NCBI RefSeq assembly: GCF_003182155.1
Contig: NZ_QGTG01000002.1
Location: 1,417,613-1,481,612, forward strand
DNA length: 64,000 bases
Direction of reading: 5' to 3'
Origin: Chitinophaga sp. S165
Lineage (GTDB): Bacteria; Bacteroidota; Bacteroidia; Chitinophagales; Chitinophagaceae
Part shown: positions 7,539 to 16,796 of the stretch, one piece after another
Numbering within the stretch: position 1 is the stretch's first letter
Layout: the number at the start of each line of letters is the position of its first letter
Position numbers and translations under genes: made by a program
Notes under the pieces: generated by a model
Told to the model about the DNA's origin: nothing
Database searches by the model: none
What the model saw: only the letters and a program-made list of their open reading frames with translations

Positions 7539-9557
7539 ATGCAACAGAACCGGTTCATACTACTGGTGCTAAGTGCCATACTATGCCTCGCCAGTTTATC
7601 TGCCTATAGCCAATGTACCCTCGTTGGCTGGGCCAGTCAAAATGGAGGCGTAACAGGTGGCGGATCTGCCGCCGCCACAGTTGTTACTAATTACAACGAT
7701 CTTAAAACTGCTATTACATCTTCCACTGTAAAGGTTGTCCATATCTCCGGGTCTATTACAATCCCTTCCGGCGGACGAATCAGTTTTCAGGACCAATCGG
7801 GAAAGACGATCTATGGCCTGCCTGGTGCAAGATTAGTATCAAGCGACCTGACACAGGATGGTTCGGGTATATTGAGTGTAAAAAGAGTTTCCAATATCAT
7901 TTTCAGGAACATCATCTTTGAAGGTCCTGGTGCTTATGATGCTGATGGCTGGGATAATGTTACGATCGATAACAGCACCAACGTCTGGGTTGATCATTGT
8001 GAGTTCAGGGATGGAATGGATGGCAACCTCGATATTAAAAACGCAGCGGACTACATTACGGTAACATGGTGCAAATTTGTTTATAACAAAACGCCTATTC
8101 CCGGTGGTTCAGGTGGTTCCGATGATCACCGGTTCTCCAACCTGTTCGGCTCCAGCGACGGTGCTACTGCCGACAGAGGAAAATTACGTATCACGATGCA
8201 GTATTGCTGGTGGGGACAAGGTTGTAAAGCGCGTATGCCAAGAGTACGGTTTGGGAAAGTGCATGTGGTTAACAACCTTTTTAATAGCAGCGTTGCCGCA
8301 CAGTGTGTGATGGCTGGATTTGAAGCAGATCTTTTGGTTGAAAGCAATGTGTTTGAGAATGTATCGGAGCCCATTGATCTAATGGATAATACATTTACCG
8401 CTATTACTTCCCGGAATAATATTTTTACCAGTACTACCGGTAATACGGCCGGTAGTGGTACTGCATTTACTCCTCCTTATTCACTGACCGTAACACCTGC
8501 CGGCCAGGTAAAGAATATGGTGTCCGTAAGCGCAGGTGCAACATTGACCAGTCCGTCCTGCGGAGGCACTAATCCTAATCCGGGAACTTATACACTCAGC
8601 ACAACGTCTGTACCGGCAGCAGGTGGTACTGTATCCGGTGCAGGTACTTATAATTCCGGTACTGTGGTAACTGTTACTGCCACTCCTGCGGCTGGCTATA
8701 TCTTCACAGGATGGAGCGGAGACGCAAGCGGTACTGCGACTTCCGTAAATGTAACATTGAACAGTAATAAGTCGGTTACTGCAAACTTCACATTGCAGAA
8801 TACCGGCGGATCAAGCACTATCAGGATCGAAGACAATGCTACTACCGCCCAGGGCTTTTGCGCTTATCAAGGCGCTATCAGTACCAACAGTGGCGCTAAC
8901 AATGGCAGAGTAATTAACCTGACCAATTCCGCGGGCAGAGGAATGGACTGGAAGGTAAATGTACCATCGGCTGGAACCTACACGCTTACATGGCGATACG
9001 TGAATAGCAGTAGCAGTAACTCCTATGTGATGGCGTTGATCATAAACGGAACTACCGTCAATAGTGCACAACCGTTCCCACGAACGAGCAGCAGCACTGT
9101 TTTTGCCAATGCTACAGCCACGGTCTCGCTATCGGGGGGGAGTAATACCATCCGTTTGCAGTCAGTCGCATCTTCTGCTACCGCAGATATTGATTGGATC
9201 GAAATAACAGGCAATGCACCTTCAGCAGCAAATTGTGCCGCCTTAACAGCAACCGGATCCACAGTTTCTTTGCAATCAGGTAGTGATGTTGCTGGGCAGC
9301 AGGTGGCAAGTATCTATCCGAACCCGACCAGCGGTAACGCTACAATAAATGTCACACTGGCTAAAAACGAGCAGGCTTCCATCAGGGTATTCGATGCCCA
9401 GGGCCGTATGGTGCAGGATCTTGGTATTGTGAAGTCTGTTGACGGTGGAGTACAAAAGGTAGTTTGCAACCTCAGTACCAGGAACCGGGGATTATATTAT
9501 GTAACTGTGATCAGGAGTAATGGACAAAGATCCAGTTATAAACTGATAGTTGAATAA
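7539..9557 (+). CDS. Secreted PL1 pectate lyase with InlB-like repeat, CBM and T9SS tail
   Basis: 672 residues. Signal peptide (1 to about 25, ends AYSQC), then a PL1 parallel beta-helix to about 330: VTNYNDLKTAI, VWVDHCEF (the calcium/catalytic strand), DDHRFSNLFGSSD and RMPRVRFGKVHVVNN with the catalytic-Arg RxPxxR pattern. A divergent InlB B-repeat (about 345-420, AAGYIFTGWSGDASG, VTANFT), a CBM6/35-like beta-sandwich (about 425-570, RIEDNATTAQGFCAYQ, ADIDWIEITG) and a type IX sorting domain (about 590-672, VASIYPNPTSGNATI, GLYYVTVIRSNG) follow. It should be secreted through the outer membrane by T9SS and cleave polygalacturonate by beta-elimination. The module order is the same as in the PL9 enzyme at 33610-35868. 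Confidence 0.95.
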   Translation: MQQNRFILLVLSAILCLASLSAYSQCTLVGWASQNGGVTGGGSAAATVVTNYNDLKTAITSSTVKVVHISGSITIPSGGRISFQDQSGKTIYGLPGARLVSSDLTQDGSGILSVKRVSNIIFRNIIFEGPGAYDADGWDNVTIDNSTNVWVDHCEFRDGMDGNLDIKNAADYITVTWCKFVYNKTPIPGGSGGSDDHRFSNLFGSSDGATADRGKLRITMQYCWWGQGCKARMPRVRFGKVHVVNNLFNSSVAAQCVMAGFEADLLVESNVFENVSEPIDLMDNTFTAITSRNNIFTSTTGNTAGSGTAFTPPYSLTVTPAGQVKNMVSVSAGATLTSPSCGGTNPNPGTYTLSTTSVPAAGGTVSGAGTYNSGTVVTVTATPAAGYIFTGWSGDASGTATSVNVTLNSNKSVTANFTLQNTGGSSTIRIEDNATTAQGFCAYQGAISTNSGANNGRVINLTNSAGRGMDWKVNVPSAGTYTLTWRYVNSSSSNSYVMALIINGTTVNSAQPFPRTSSSTVFANATATVSLSGGSNTIRLQSVASSATADIDWIEITGNAPSAANCAALTATGSTVSLQSGSDVAGQQVASIYPNPTSGNATINVTLAKNEQASIRVFDAQGRMVQDLGIVKSVDGGVQKVVCNLSTRNRGLYYVTVIRSNGQRSSYKLIVE

Positions 9558-9578
9558 TTTATATAGAACCATGAACAG

Positions 9579-9616
9579 AAAGGGCAGGATGGATCTTATT
9601 CCATGCTGCCCTTTTC
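9579..9616 (+). terminator. Intrinsic terminator after the PL1 gene
   Basis: Outer stem AAAGGGCAG/CTGCCCTTT with an inner ATGGA/TCCAT stem, followed by TTTTC. Confidence 0.85.
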
Positions 9617-9752
9617 GTTGACATTCATTGAATTAATATTTTTTAAAAAAAATCTGTTCAGGGATAGGAGTTTTTAGATAAAGCTGGTCTTACTGTTAAA
9701 CAATCGCCATTCACCTTTAAAACTAGCTTCAACGCTAAAACCCGATCGAACC

Positions 9753-10247
9753 ATGAAGAAGATGTTGACTTTATTATTGTTGTGTGTAACAGTATTTTCC
9801 TGCAGTAAAGATGATAACACCGCTCCGGGAAACGGTCTTGAGTCATACAGGCCAAGTGATGATGTATCTGTTGATGCACCGGTTATGTACACGTATAACG
9901 GTGTTGTTCATGATCAGAAGATCATCAAAGACTACATAGTACGCCGGGGACATGCCGCGTATTTCACATTTGATGCTTCAACTACTTCCGGCGCTGCTCT
10001 AAGCTCATTTACCCTGGAATTCCAGGACGATAAAAATGTATTAAGAGGCAACCAAAAGACAGAGATCATCAGCAAGAATGATACGCTCTTAATGCTTGCC
10101 GCGATAGATTCCACCCAGGATAGTCCTAAACCCGAAAAGAATATTGCTGACTCATTGATGGATCTGGTCGAGCTGGGAAGGCCGGTAACCGATTGCCCGA
10201 CGTATTATAGCGATCCATGTAAGTACAGGAAAAATATCCGATACTGA
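9753..10247 (+). CDS. Hypothetical lipoprotein
   Basis: 164 residues with a lipoprotein signal (MKKMLTLLLLCVTVFSCSKD, lipobox VFSC). The mature part is acidic, rich in beta-type residues, and has no domain I can name. The C-terminus contains two Cys (DCPTYYSDPCKYRK) that could form a disulphide. No operon partner; convergent with the amidase gene. Confidence 0.7.
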   Translation: MKKMLTLLLLCVTVFSCSKDDNTAPGNGLESYRPSDDVSVDAPVMYTYNGVVHDQKIIKDYIVRRGHAAYFTFDASTTSGAALSSFTLEFQDDKNVLRGNQKTEIISKNDTLLMLAAIDSTQDSPKPEKNIADSLMDLVELGRPVTDCPTYYSDPCKYRKNIRY

Positions 10248-10255
10248 GCAGTGCT

Positions 10256-10280
10256 GGTCATCCGTAAACGGGTGGCCTTT
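10256..10280. terminator. Possible shared terminator between convergent genes
   Basis: Stem GGTCATCCG/CGGGTGGCC with wobble pairs and a TAAA loop, followed by TTTA, in the 31-base gap between converging genes. Confidence 0.45.
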
Positions 10281-11235
10281 ACTCTTCGGAGTCGGGCATC
10301 CATACTACTTTCTGTACGGCCTTATGTGGAGCAGCAAGTATACTTCCATAGAGGTCCGTGCGTCTTGCATTCCGGTAGCGGTATCCACCAGATTGTGTGA
10401 GCTTTTCAGGTGTAATCGTTGCAATGGCAATATCGTCGCCTAAACGCTTGCATTCAGCAATGACATCTCCAAAAGGATCAAGGATCATCGAACAGCCGTT
10501 CTTCAATTGATCGTCGTCCATTCCGATAGGATTTGCAAATACAGCATAAATGCCGTTGTCATACGCCCTGGCGGGGAGCCATTTCATTAGCCAGCTACGG
10601 CCTTTTAATCCATCAAATTCTGCACGTAATGAAGTTGGATCAGCCTCTCTTAGTTCCCATAATGCAGGATCTACAAAGCCTGCTCCCGGTCTTGTAGAAG
10701 GTGTGCACATAGTTACATGTGGCATAAAGATGATGTCAGCGCCCAATAAAGCGGTTGCCCTTACATTTTCTATAATGTTATTATCGTAACAGATCAATAT
10801 GCCACATTTCCATCCTAACAGGTCAAATACTACATATTCGTCGCCGGGCGTAAGATGTGGATTTATGAATGGATGGAGCTTGCGGTACTTCGCCAGTAAA
10901 CCGGTTTTATCTACACATACATAAGCTTTATGTAAGGTTCCTTGTGTTGTCTTTTCAAATAGTCCGGCCAGAATAACAATATCCAGATCTTTTGCAATGG
11001 CAATTAAGGCCTGTATACTGTCCCCTTCGGGGATATATTCTGCAACATCAGTCAGCTGTTGCTTGTCCAGATGCCTGGCAAAGGTATAACCTGTGATAGA
11101 ACACTCATGGAAAGCGATCACCTGCGCTCCCTGAGACCTGGCCTGTGCTGAAAGCGAACGGATAACGCTCAGGTTGTAGGCTTTGTCATTACTGCGATTC
11201 TCGAATTGTGCCGTGGCAATTTTGATCGGTTGCAT
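10279..11235 (-). CDS. Carbon-nitrogen hydrolase (nitrilase superfamily amidase)
   Basis: 318 residues, the usual length. The Glu-Lys-Cys triad is visible: E44 in AFHECSITGY, K119 in YRKLHPF, C149 in GILICYDNN. No signal peptide, so cytoplasmic. Family members hydrolyse amides, carbamoyl compounds or nitriles; sequence alone does not fix the substrate, though the CYD context is more typical of aliphatic amidase/carbamoylase branches than of true nitrilases. Divergent from the flavin oxidase at 11478 with a 242-base gap; I see no clear functional tie. Confidence 0.88.
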   Translation of the reverse strand: MQPIKIATAQFENRSNDKAYNLSVIRSLSAQARSQGAQVIAFHECSITGYTFARHLDKQQLTDVAEYIPEGDSIQALIAIAKDLDIVILAGLFEKTTQGTLHKAYVCVDKTGLLAKYRKLHPFINPHLTPGDEYVVFDLLGWKCGILICYDNNIIENVRATALLGADIIFMPHVTMCTPSTRPGAGFVDPALWELREADPTSLRAEFDGLKGRSWLMKWLPARAYDNGIYAVFANPIGMDDDQLKNGCSMILDPFGDVIAECKRLGDDIAIATITPEKLTQSGGYRYRNARRTDLYGSILAAPHKAVQKVVWMPDSEE

Positions 11236-11477
11236 ATGAAATGATTCTGAAGTGGGTCTGGGCGTAATTTAAGATTTATTCACATGAGATATGGATTTAA
11301 TCAAGGTCACATTTTATAAAAAGTATCTTATTTTAGCTGATAGATCCTCAACTCATCACGATCAGAAAACCGGGAACACTACTATAATTGGTGACCCTAT
11401 CTCCCCAGCTTCGGTTATAATCTCAACTATCTTTTATTATAATCTTTGTAAAGCAATTAAGAGCAAAACGGTGAACA

Positions 11478-12830
11478 ATGAGTTATAAAAAGCAATCCTC
11501 CGTTGATATGATGTTTCCCCTGAAAAAAGAGCAAGTGTTATTACCCGGAGAGAGTGAGTACAACAAAGAGATGCAGATATGGAACGGCGCAGTAAAATAC
11601 CAGCCGGCCATGATCATACGGCCTTATAATGCCAAAGATGTGCAGTCAACCATATGGCTGGCCGCCGAAAAGAAGATGCCGCTTTCCGTGCTGGGAGGCG
11701 GGCATGACTGGGCGGGGCGTTGTTTGAATGATAAAGGTATCGTTATCAGCATGAGCAAAATGAACGATATTAAGATCGACCCTTTACAACGTGTGGCCAG
11801 AGTAGGCGGTGGTATCAAAGCAAAAGAACTGATAACGGCGGCAGCTCCATATAAGCAGGTGGCGGTGACCGGTACTATTGGGTGTGTTGGTTTCGCTGGC
11901 TTTACATTGGGAGGTGGTTACGGGCCTTTAAGCCCGAGTTACGGACTGGCCATTGATAATCTGCTTGGAGCAGAACTGGTCCTGGCCGATGGTAGTATTG
12001 TCTATGCCAGTGAGGCGACATATCCTGACTTATTCTGGGCAATACGTGGCGGAGGAGGTAACTTTGGTGTCGTGACTTCTCTGACGGTCCGTTTGCATGA
12101 TGAGAAACCGATCTTATCCGGTCTGATATGTTACCCCTGGTCAGAAGCAACAACGATCCTGAAGCAATATGCCGAATTCATGAAGAGTGCTCCGGATCAG
12201 TTGTCATCGCTGATAGGCCTGCTCCCCGCACCTGACGGCACCCCGATGTTATTCATATCTCCCACATGGTACGGAGAGCCGTCTGAAGGGCAGCGGGTCA
12301 TTAACCTGCTGAAAGGAATTGGTACGATCATATTCGAACAGGTGGGGCCAATGAAGTACGGAGATGTGCTGGCAATGTTTGATCAGCATGTGGTGATTGG
12401 TCGCCATACCTCCATGCAAACCAGATGGCTGGGAGATTTTTCGGAAGATGTGATCGAAGAAATAGTGATCGCCGGTAGTGAAAGGACCTCTCCGTTCTCT
12501 ACGCTGAACTTCCACTATTTCCACGGAGCTTCGACAAGGGTGCCCTTAACCAGTACACCATTCGGATTAAGGAAACCCCATTTTATGGTGGAGATCCTGG
12601 CTGTTTGGGAACCTGATGATGTTGCCAACGGGCAACGTCATATTCAATGGGCCAGGAAACTGTCGCAGAAGATGGCGAAAGAAGCGTTTCCCGGAGGCTA
12701 TCCGAATATGCTGGGGCCGGAGGAGTATGATCAGATAGATGAGGCATATGGCGTAAATCTTCAGCGGCTAAGAGAGGTCAAACAACAATACGATCCCGGA
12801 AGAACATTCAATGGTATAGCCATCCCTTAA
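11478..12830 (+). CDS. FAD-linked oxidase, berberine-bridge-enzyme type
   Basis: 450 residues. FAD_binding_4 domain with VLGGGHDWAGRC, where the His is the expected 8-alpha-histidyl FAD attachment site, VARVGGG, and GFTLGGGYGPLSPSYGL. The C-terminal BBE motif YPNMLGPEEYDQ ... LREVKQQYDPGRTFNGI is complete. The Cys in TIGCVGFAG is not at the place of the second covalent link in bicovalent members, so a single covalent bond is likely. No signal peptide. Substrates in this family are alcohols, sugars or secondary metabolites; I cannot tell which. I reject a short ORF at 11291-11488 as its leader. Confidence 0.88.
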   Translation: MSYKKQSSVDMMFPLKKEQVLLPGESEYNKEMQIWNGAVKYQPAMIIRPYNAKDVQSTIWLAAEKKMPLSVLGGGHDWAGRCLNDKGIVISMSKMNDIKIDPLQRVARVGGGIKAKELITAAAPYKQVAVTGTIGCVGFAGFTLGGGYGPLSPSYGLAIDNLLGAELVLADGSIVYASEATYPDLFWAIRGGGGNFGVVTSLTVRLHDEKPILSGLICYPWSEATTILKQYAEFMKSAPDQLSSLIGLLPAPDGTPMLFISPTWYGEPSEGQRVINLLKGIGTIIFEQVGPMKYGDVLAMFDQHVVIGRHTSMQTRWLGDFSEDVIEEIVIAGSERTSPFSTLNFHYFHGASTRVPLTSTPFGLRKPHFMVEILAVWEPDDVANGQRHIQWARKLSQKMAKEAFPGGYPNMLGPEEYDQIDEAYGVNLQRLREVKQQYDPGRTFNGIAIP

Positions 12831-12882
12831 CAATACGTTTGATAGTCATATAGTGGTTGTATCAGATCTCCTGACTGGTACG

Positions 12883-12916
12883 GGAAGGATAGCATTGTTG
12901 CTATCCTTCCTTCGTT
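12883..12916 (+). terminator. Intrinsic terminator after the FAD oxidase gene
   Basis: Perfect 12-bp stem GGAAGGATAGCA/TGCTATCCTTCC with TTGT loop, followed by TTCGTT. The U tract is short. Confidence 0.75.
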
Positions 12917-13110
12917 AATGTTAAACGTGCTATGTTTTATACCAGCATAGCAGAAGGACGTCCTGTTATTAACCCGCAAAAATCGCCTTTTAAAACCTGT
13001 CGTTCCGGTGTAAAAAGCTTGCAATTTTCACGAAGCCTTAACGCTAATGCGTACGGCTAGATAAGAATAATTGAATTATTTAATTTAATTTTCGGGCTCA
13101 ATTTATTTAG

Positions 13111-13617
13111 ATGCGAAACCAGCTTATTACATTGGCAGCTTGTCTGTCCGTTTTTTCTTTCACTGCCTGCAAGAATACGCAGAAAGCAGCAACAACACCA
13201 TCAGCAACAACCGCTCCGTCAACAGCAGAGGAACTTGTTACCACCATGTCTGTGCCTGAAAAAGTAAAAGTGGGCAGCCCTATTATGCTGAAATTTACTG
13301 TAAACAACAATTCCGGAAAGGAATTGCAGTTCTGTAAATGGCATACCCCATTTGAGAAGTTCATGAACTCTTACTTTGACATCCAGGACAGCAAAGGTGA
13401 AGCTGTAATGTACAAAGGTATTATGGCTAAAAGGATCATGCCTCCTCCGGCAGAAGCCTACATCAAAGTTCCTGCAAAAGGAAAGGTTTCTTCAGAGATC
13501 GACCTGCTGACCGGTTACCGTATCACTGCTCCGGGAACGTACAAACTGACCTACCAGGATAGCGGTATGAGCGGCCTTACGAAAGTAAATGAAGTGACAT
13601 TCACCGTAACGGAATAG
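13111..13617 (+). CDS. Lipoprotein resembling the N-terminal domain of M35 (deuterolysin-type) proteases
   Basis: 168 residues. Lipoprotein signal with lipobox FTAC (MRNQLITLAACLSVFSFTAC), a Thr/Ala/Ser linker, then one beta-sandwich domain: LKFTVNNNSGKELQFCKWHTP, YFDIQDSKGEAVMYKGI, MAKRIMPPPAEAYIKVPAKG, YRITAPGTYKLTY. From memory this follows the N-terminal domain of bacterial M35 peptidyl-Lys metallopeptidases (TPLEG, Y.G...KR..P). The peptidase domain with HExxH is absent and there is no frameshifted continuation, so this looks like a stand-alone domain rather than a truncation. Flanked by its own terminator. Role unknown; a protease inhibitor or binding module is a guess. Confidence 0.65.
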   Translation: MRNQLITLAACLSVFSFTACKNTQKAATTPSATTAPSTAEELVTTMSVPEKVKVGSPIMLKFTVNNNSGKELQFCKWHTPFEKFMNSYFDIQDSKGEAVMYKGIMAKRIMPPPAEAYIKVPAKGKVSSEIDLLTGYRITAPGTYKLTYQDSGMSGLTKVNEVTFTVTE

Positions 13618-13633
13618 AACATCACCTGATAAT

Positions 13634-13674
13634 CAGAAGGTCCATGGCATAGTTTCCATGGACCTTCTGCGTTT
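13634..13674 (+). terminator. Strong hairpin terminator after the lipoprotein gene
   Basis: Perfect 14-bp stem CAGAAGGTCCATGG/CCATGGACCTTCTG with an 8-base loop, followed by CGTTTAT. Confidence 0.8.
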
Positions 13675-13774
13675 ATAGCAGATAGCGCCCCCGGTTTTGG
13701 GGATTGGTATTTCCCGTTAATTTGTAGAATTTCGCCGGACAGTTAACAGCTTAAGAGACCCAAAAAAGAGTACT

Positions 13775-14593
13775 ATGCTTTTTAAGATCATCAAATGGCC
13801 TTTTGTTGGAACGTATATGGTAAAATGGCAAAGCCCGTTAACCGAACTGGAAAAACGTGACTGGCAGCCCATCACTGTTAAAAGTAAGTCTGGCGGTACT
13901 ATACAGGGGCTTTTCGCCGCTGCAAGAACAGAAACAGCAAAGGCCACGATCGTATTGGGGCACCCCATGAAAAAAGAAGCGAAAGGCTATTTTCTGAAGA
14001 ATGGATACACTGACCTGCTGCGTGATAATGGCTTTCATACCCTCATTTTTGACTTCAACGGTTTCGGCGAAAGCACGAACGGAAGCTTCTCTTACTTTGA
14101 AGATATTATTGCCATCGGACAGGAAGCAAAACTGATCATTCCTCATCTGCCTGTCGGATATCATGGTATTTCCCTGGGGGCACAATGGTCCATTGTCGCT
14201 TTCGCTGATAGTAAACACCCTTACGAGTTTGCCATTGTTGAAAGTGCAGTTACCACTCCGGAAGAGTTCTGGTTCCGTTATCCGTTCGCGTATAAAATGC
14301 TCAAGGTCCTCAATTGCCTGATGCCGAGATATGCAAGAAAGATCAGGGTCATAGACCGTATTAAAGATGCGAAGAACCTGAAATCATTGTTGCTGATATA
14401 CTCTTACGCAGATGAACTGGTGTCTGTCGAAATGGGAGAACGGTTTAAGCGGAATAGCCCGGTGCCTACCGAGCTGTGGACGGTAGAAAGTGCTGATCAT
14501 GTACTGATCATGAAATCGCCACACAGAGAAGCCTATAAAAGAAAGATCATCAGTTATTTTAATAAAGCCGTAGAAAGCATTAAACAACCATAA
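13775..14593 (+). CDS. Alpha/beta hydrolase
   Basis: 272 residues with no signal peptide. GHPMKKEAKGYF follows strand 3 (oxyanion region), the nucleophile elbow is GISLGAQ, the acid is in YSYADELV and the His in ESADHVLIMKSPH, so the Ser-Asp-His triad is complete. The N-terminus (FKIIKWPFVGTYMVKW) is amphipathic and may touch the membrane. Substrate unknown: esterase or lipase-like. Single gene, 82 bases upstream of the GH127 gene on the same strand; cotranscription is possible but not evident. Confidence 0.82.
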   Translation: MLFKIIKWPFVGTYMVKWQSPLTELEKRDWQPITVKSKSGGTIQGLFAAARTETAKATIVLGHPMKKEAKGYFLKNGYTDLLRDNGFHTLIFDFNGFGESTNGSFSYFEDIIAIGQEAKLIIPHLPVGYHGISLGAQWSIVAFADSKHPYEFAIVESAVTTPEEFWFRYPFAYKMLKVLNCLMPRYARKIRVIDRIKDAKNLKSLLLIYSYADELVSVEMGERFKRNSPVPTELWTVESADHVLIMKSPHREAYKRKIISYFNKAVESIKQP

Positions 14594-14675
14594 ATTCTCT
14601 TTTACGCTGACAATTAATTATATTTCGTTCTTAGCCGACAATAACCCGTCTCAACTTTTATTCTAAGAACGTTAT

Positions 14676-16712
14676 ATGAAGATCATTGCCATTATTCCAC
14701 TATTCATGATGGGCCTTCCTTTCACCTCTACAGGTCAGGTGAAAAAAGGACAGAAGGCCCCACAGGTCCAACAGTACACAGGTAACCGTGCACCGCTCTA
14801 TCAAAAGCCTTACATTGAATTGCCTCTGGGCGCTATTGAGCCACAAGGATGGCTCAGAACGATGCTGATCAACCAGAAAGAAGGCGCTACCGGCCAGCTT
14901 GATAAGTTGTATCCGCTTGTTATGGGGCCGCGTAACGGCTGGCTCGGAGGTGACGGCGACCAATGGGAACGTGGTCCCTATTGGATTGACGGCTTGCTGC
15001 CGCTTGCCTATATTCTCAAAGACACGATGCTCATCAACAGGGTGAAACCCTGGGTGGAATGGTCCATTAAGAGCCAGCAACCCGACGGCTACTTCGGCCC
15101 TTCCAAAGATTATCCTTATGAACCGGGCATTCAGCGCGATAACAGTCGCGATTGGTGGCCCAAGATGGTGATGCTTAAAGTGCTGAAACAATATTACTCT
15201 GCTACCGGCGACAAAAGAGTTATTACCCTGCTCACTAATTATTTTAAATATCAGCTGAAAGAGTTACCACAACACCCGCTGGACCACTGGTCTTTCTGGG
15301 GCAGATATCGCGGTGGAGATAACCTGATGGTGATATACTGGTTATATAATATCACAGGCGATCAGTTCCTGCTGGACCTTGCTAACCTCGTACATAAGCA
15401 GACCTTCGACTTCACTACCGCTTTTATGAACAGTGATATGCTGCGCCGCGCTGGTAGCGTGCATGGTGTGAACCTTGCGCAGGGCATGAAAGAACCGGTT
15501 ATCTATTATCAACAGCATCCTGATAAAGTATATCTCGATGCTACGAAAAGAGGCTTCGATGATCTGCGCCGGTACAATGGCATGGCTCATGGCCTGTATG
15601 GAGGAGATGAAGCGCTGCACGGTAATAATCCCACCCAGGGCTCTGAACTGTGTACGGCTGTGGAAATGATGTTCACACTGGAAAGTATACTGGAGATCAG
15701 CGGTGATGTCAGTTATGCAGATCAGCTGGAGAAGATCACGTATAATGTGCTGCCTTCGCAGATCGATGAAGATTTTATACAAAGACAATATTTTCAACAG
15801 GCTAACCAGGTCATGGCCACCCGTCAGACCCGTAACTTCGACGTGAACCATCATGGTACAGATCTTTGTTATGGCCTGCTTTCCGGATATCCCTGCTGTA
15901 CTTCCAATATGCACCAGGGCTGGCCTAAATTCACACAGAACCTGTGGTATGCTACGGCCGACAAAGGCATTGCAGCATTGCTGTATGCACCAAGTGAAGT
16001 GACTACTTATGTAGGAAATCAACAGGAAGTATCTTTTAAAGAAGAAACGAACTATCCGTTTGGAGAATCGATCCGCTTCACATTATCCACCGGAAAGAAA
16101 AAGCCGGATCTAAGTTTCCCTTTCCATCTCCGTATTCCCTCCTGGTGTAAACAAGCTACTGTGAAGATAAACGGACAGCTCTGGAAAGAAGTGGAAGGTA
16201 ACCAGATCGTAAAGGTAGAACGTACCTGGAAATCGGGTGATGTAGTAGAATTGCTGTTACCTATGCATGTTTACAGGAACAGGTGGTATGAAAACTCGAT
16301 GTCTGTTGAGCGTGGACCACTCACTTATGGTCTGAAAATGGACGAAGATATCAAGAAAGTGACGAACGATAAAGATCCTATCGAGTATGGTGCTACTTAT
16401 TACGAAGTGCGTTCTACTTCTCCCTGGAACTACGGTCTGCTGGACATCCCTAACGATAAGGTGCAGGAAAGTTATATTGTAGAAAAGAAAGACAGTACAG
16501 CCAGTTATCCCTGGAATCTGAAGAATGCACCTATATTGATCAAAGCAAAAGCTAAACGCATTCCTTCCTGGAATTTATACAATGAAATGACAGGGCCAAT
16601 TCCATATAGCATGATATTCCAGCTGGAAACTGGTGAAGTGGAGGATATTACGCTGGTGCCATATGGCTGTACCAAGCTAAGGATCTCGCAATTTCCTGTT
16701 GTTGGGAAATAA
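14676..16712 (+). CDS. Exported GH127-type beta-L-arabinofuranosidase (DUF1680)
   Basis: 678 residues with a signal peptide (MKIIAIIPLFMMGLPFTSTG). An (alpha/alpha)6 barrel is followed by beta-sandwich sequence. The zinc/catalytic residues of GH127 are recognisable: the Glu and Cys of SELC (about 324-326) and the Cys pair of YPCCTSN (about 406-407), the same arrangement as the Glu338, Cys340, Cys417 and Cys418 of Bifidobacterium HypBA1. The related family GH146 is a possible alternative. It should release beta-L-arabinofuranose from plant arabinosides or hydroxyproline-linked arabinans, which fits the pectinolytic setting. Ends 85 bases before a convergent gene with a shared terminator. Confidence 0.88.
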   Translation: MKIIAIIPLFMMGLPFTSTGQVKKGQKAPQVQQYTGNRAPLYQKPYIELPLGAIEPQGWLRTMLINQKEGATGQLDKLYPLVMGPRNGWLGGDGDQWERGPYWIDGLLPLAYILKDTMLINRVKPWVEWSIKSQQPDGYFGPSKDYPYEPGIQRDNSRDWWPKMVMLKVLKQYYSATGDKRVITLLTNYFKYQLKELPQHPLDHWSFWGRYRGGDNLMVIYWLYNITGDQFLLDLANLVHKQTFDFTTAFMNSDMLRRAGSVHGVNLAQGMKEPVIYYQQHPDKVYLDATKRGFDDLRRYNGMAHGLYGGDEALHGNNPTQGSELCTAVEMMFTLESILEISGDVSYADQLEKITYNVLPSQIDEDFIQRQYFQQANQVMATRQTRNFDVNHHGTDLCYGLLSGYPCCTSNMHQGWPKFTQNLWYATADKGIAALLYAPSEVTTYVGNQQEVSFKEETNYPFGESIRFTLSTGKKKPDLSFPFHLRIPSWCKQATVKINGQLWKEVEGNQIVKVERTWKSGDVVELLLPMHVYRNRWYENSMSVERGPLTYGLKMDEDIKKVTNDKDPIEYGATYYEVRSTSPWNYGLLDIPNDKVQESYIVEKKDSTASYPWNLKNAPILIKAKAKRIPSWNLYNEMTGPIPYSMIFQLETGEVEDITLVPYGCTKLRISQFPVVGK

Positions 16713-16733
16713 TACAGCAATCCATTAATAATA

Positions 16734-16772
16734 AAATAGGGGAATACGGAGCGGCCGTATTCCCTTATTTTA
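16734..16772. terminator. Bidirectional terminator between convergent genes
   Basis: Long stem: AAATAGGGGAATACGG pairs with CCGTATTCCCTTATTT (one G-T). A-rich and T-rich flanks give a U tract in both directions, so it can end both the GH127 gene and the gene at 16797. Confidence 0.85.
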
Positions 16773-16796
16773 TTAGCCTTTGCGGCCGTGTAATAT

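Noticed and set aside
11430..11460. Promoter TAATCTTTG upstream of the FAD oxidase
   Set aside because: One base too many between TA and TTTG and no -33 element; too weak to annotate.
11291..11488. 65-codon ORF ahead of the FAD oxidase
   Set aside because: No domain or start signal, overlaps the start of the real gene, composition as non-coding.
13680..13735. Promoter TTTG/TTAATTTG upstream of the alpha/beta hydrolase
   Set aside because: Second base of the -7 element is wrong and the spacer is 17; left out as unsure.
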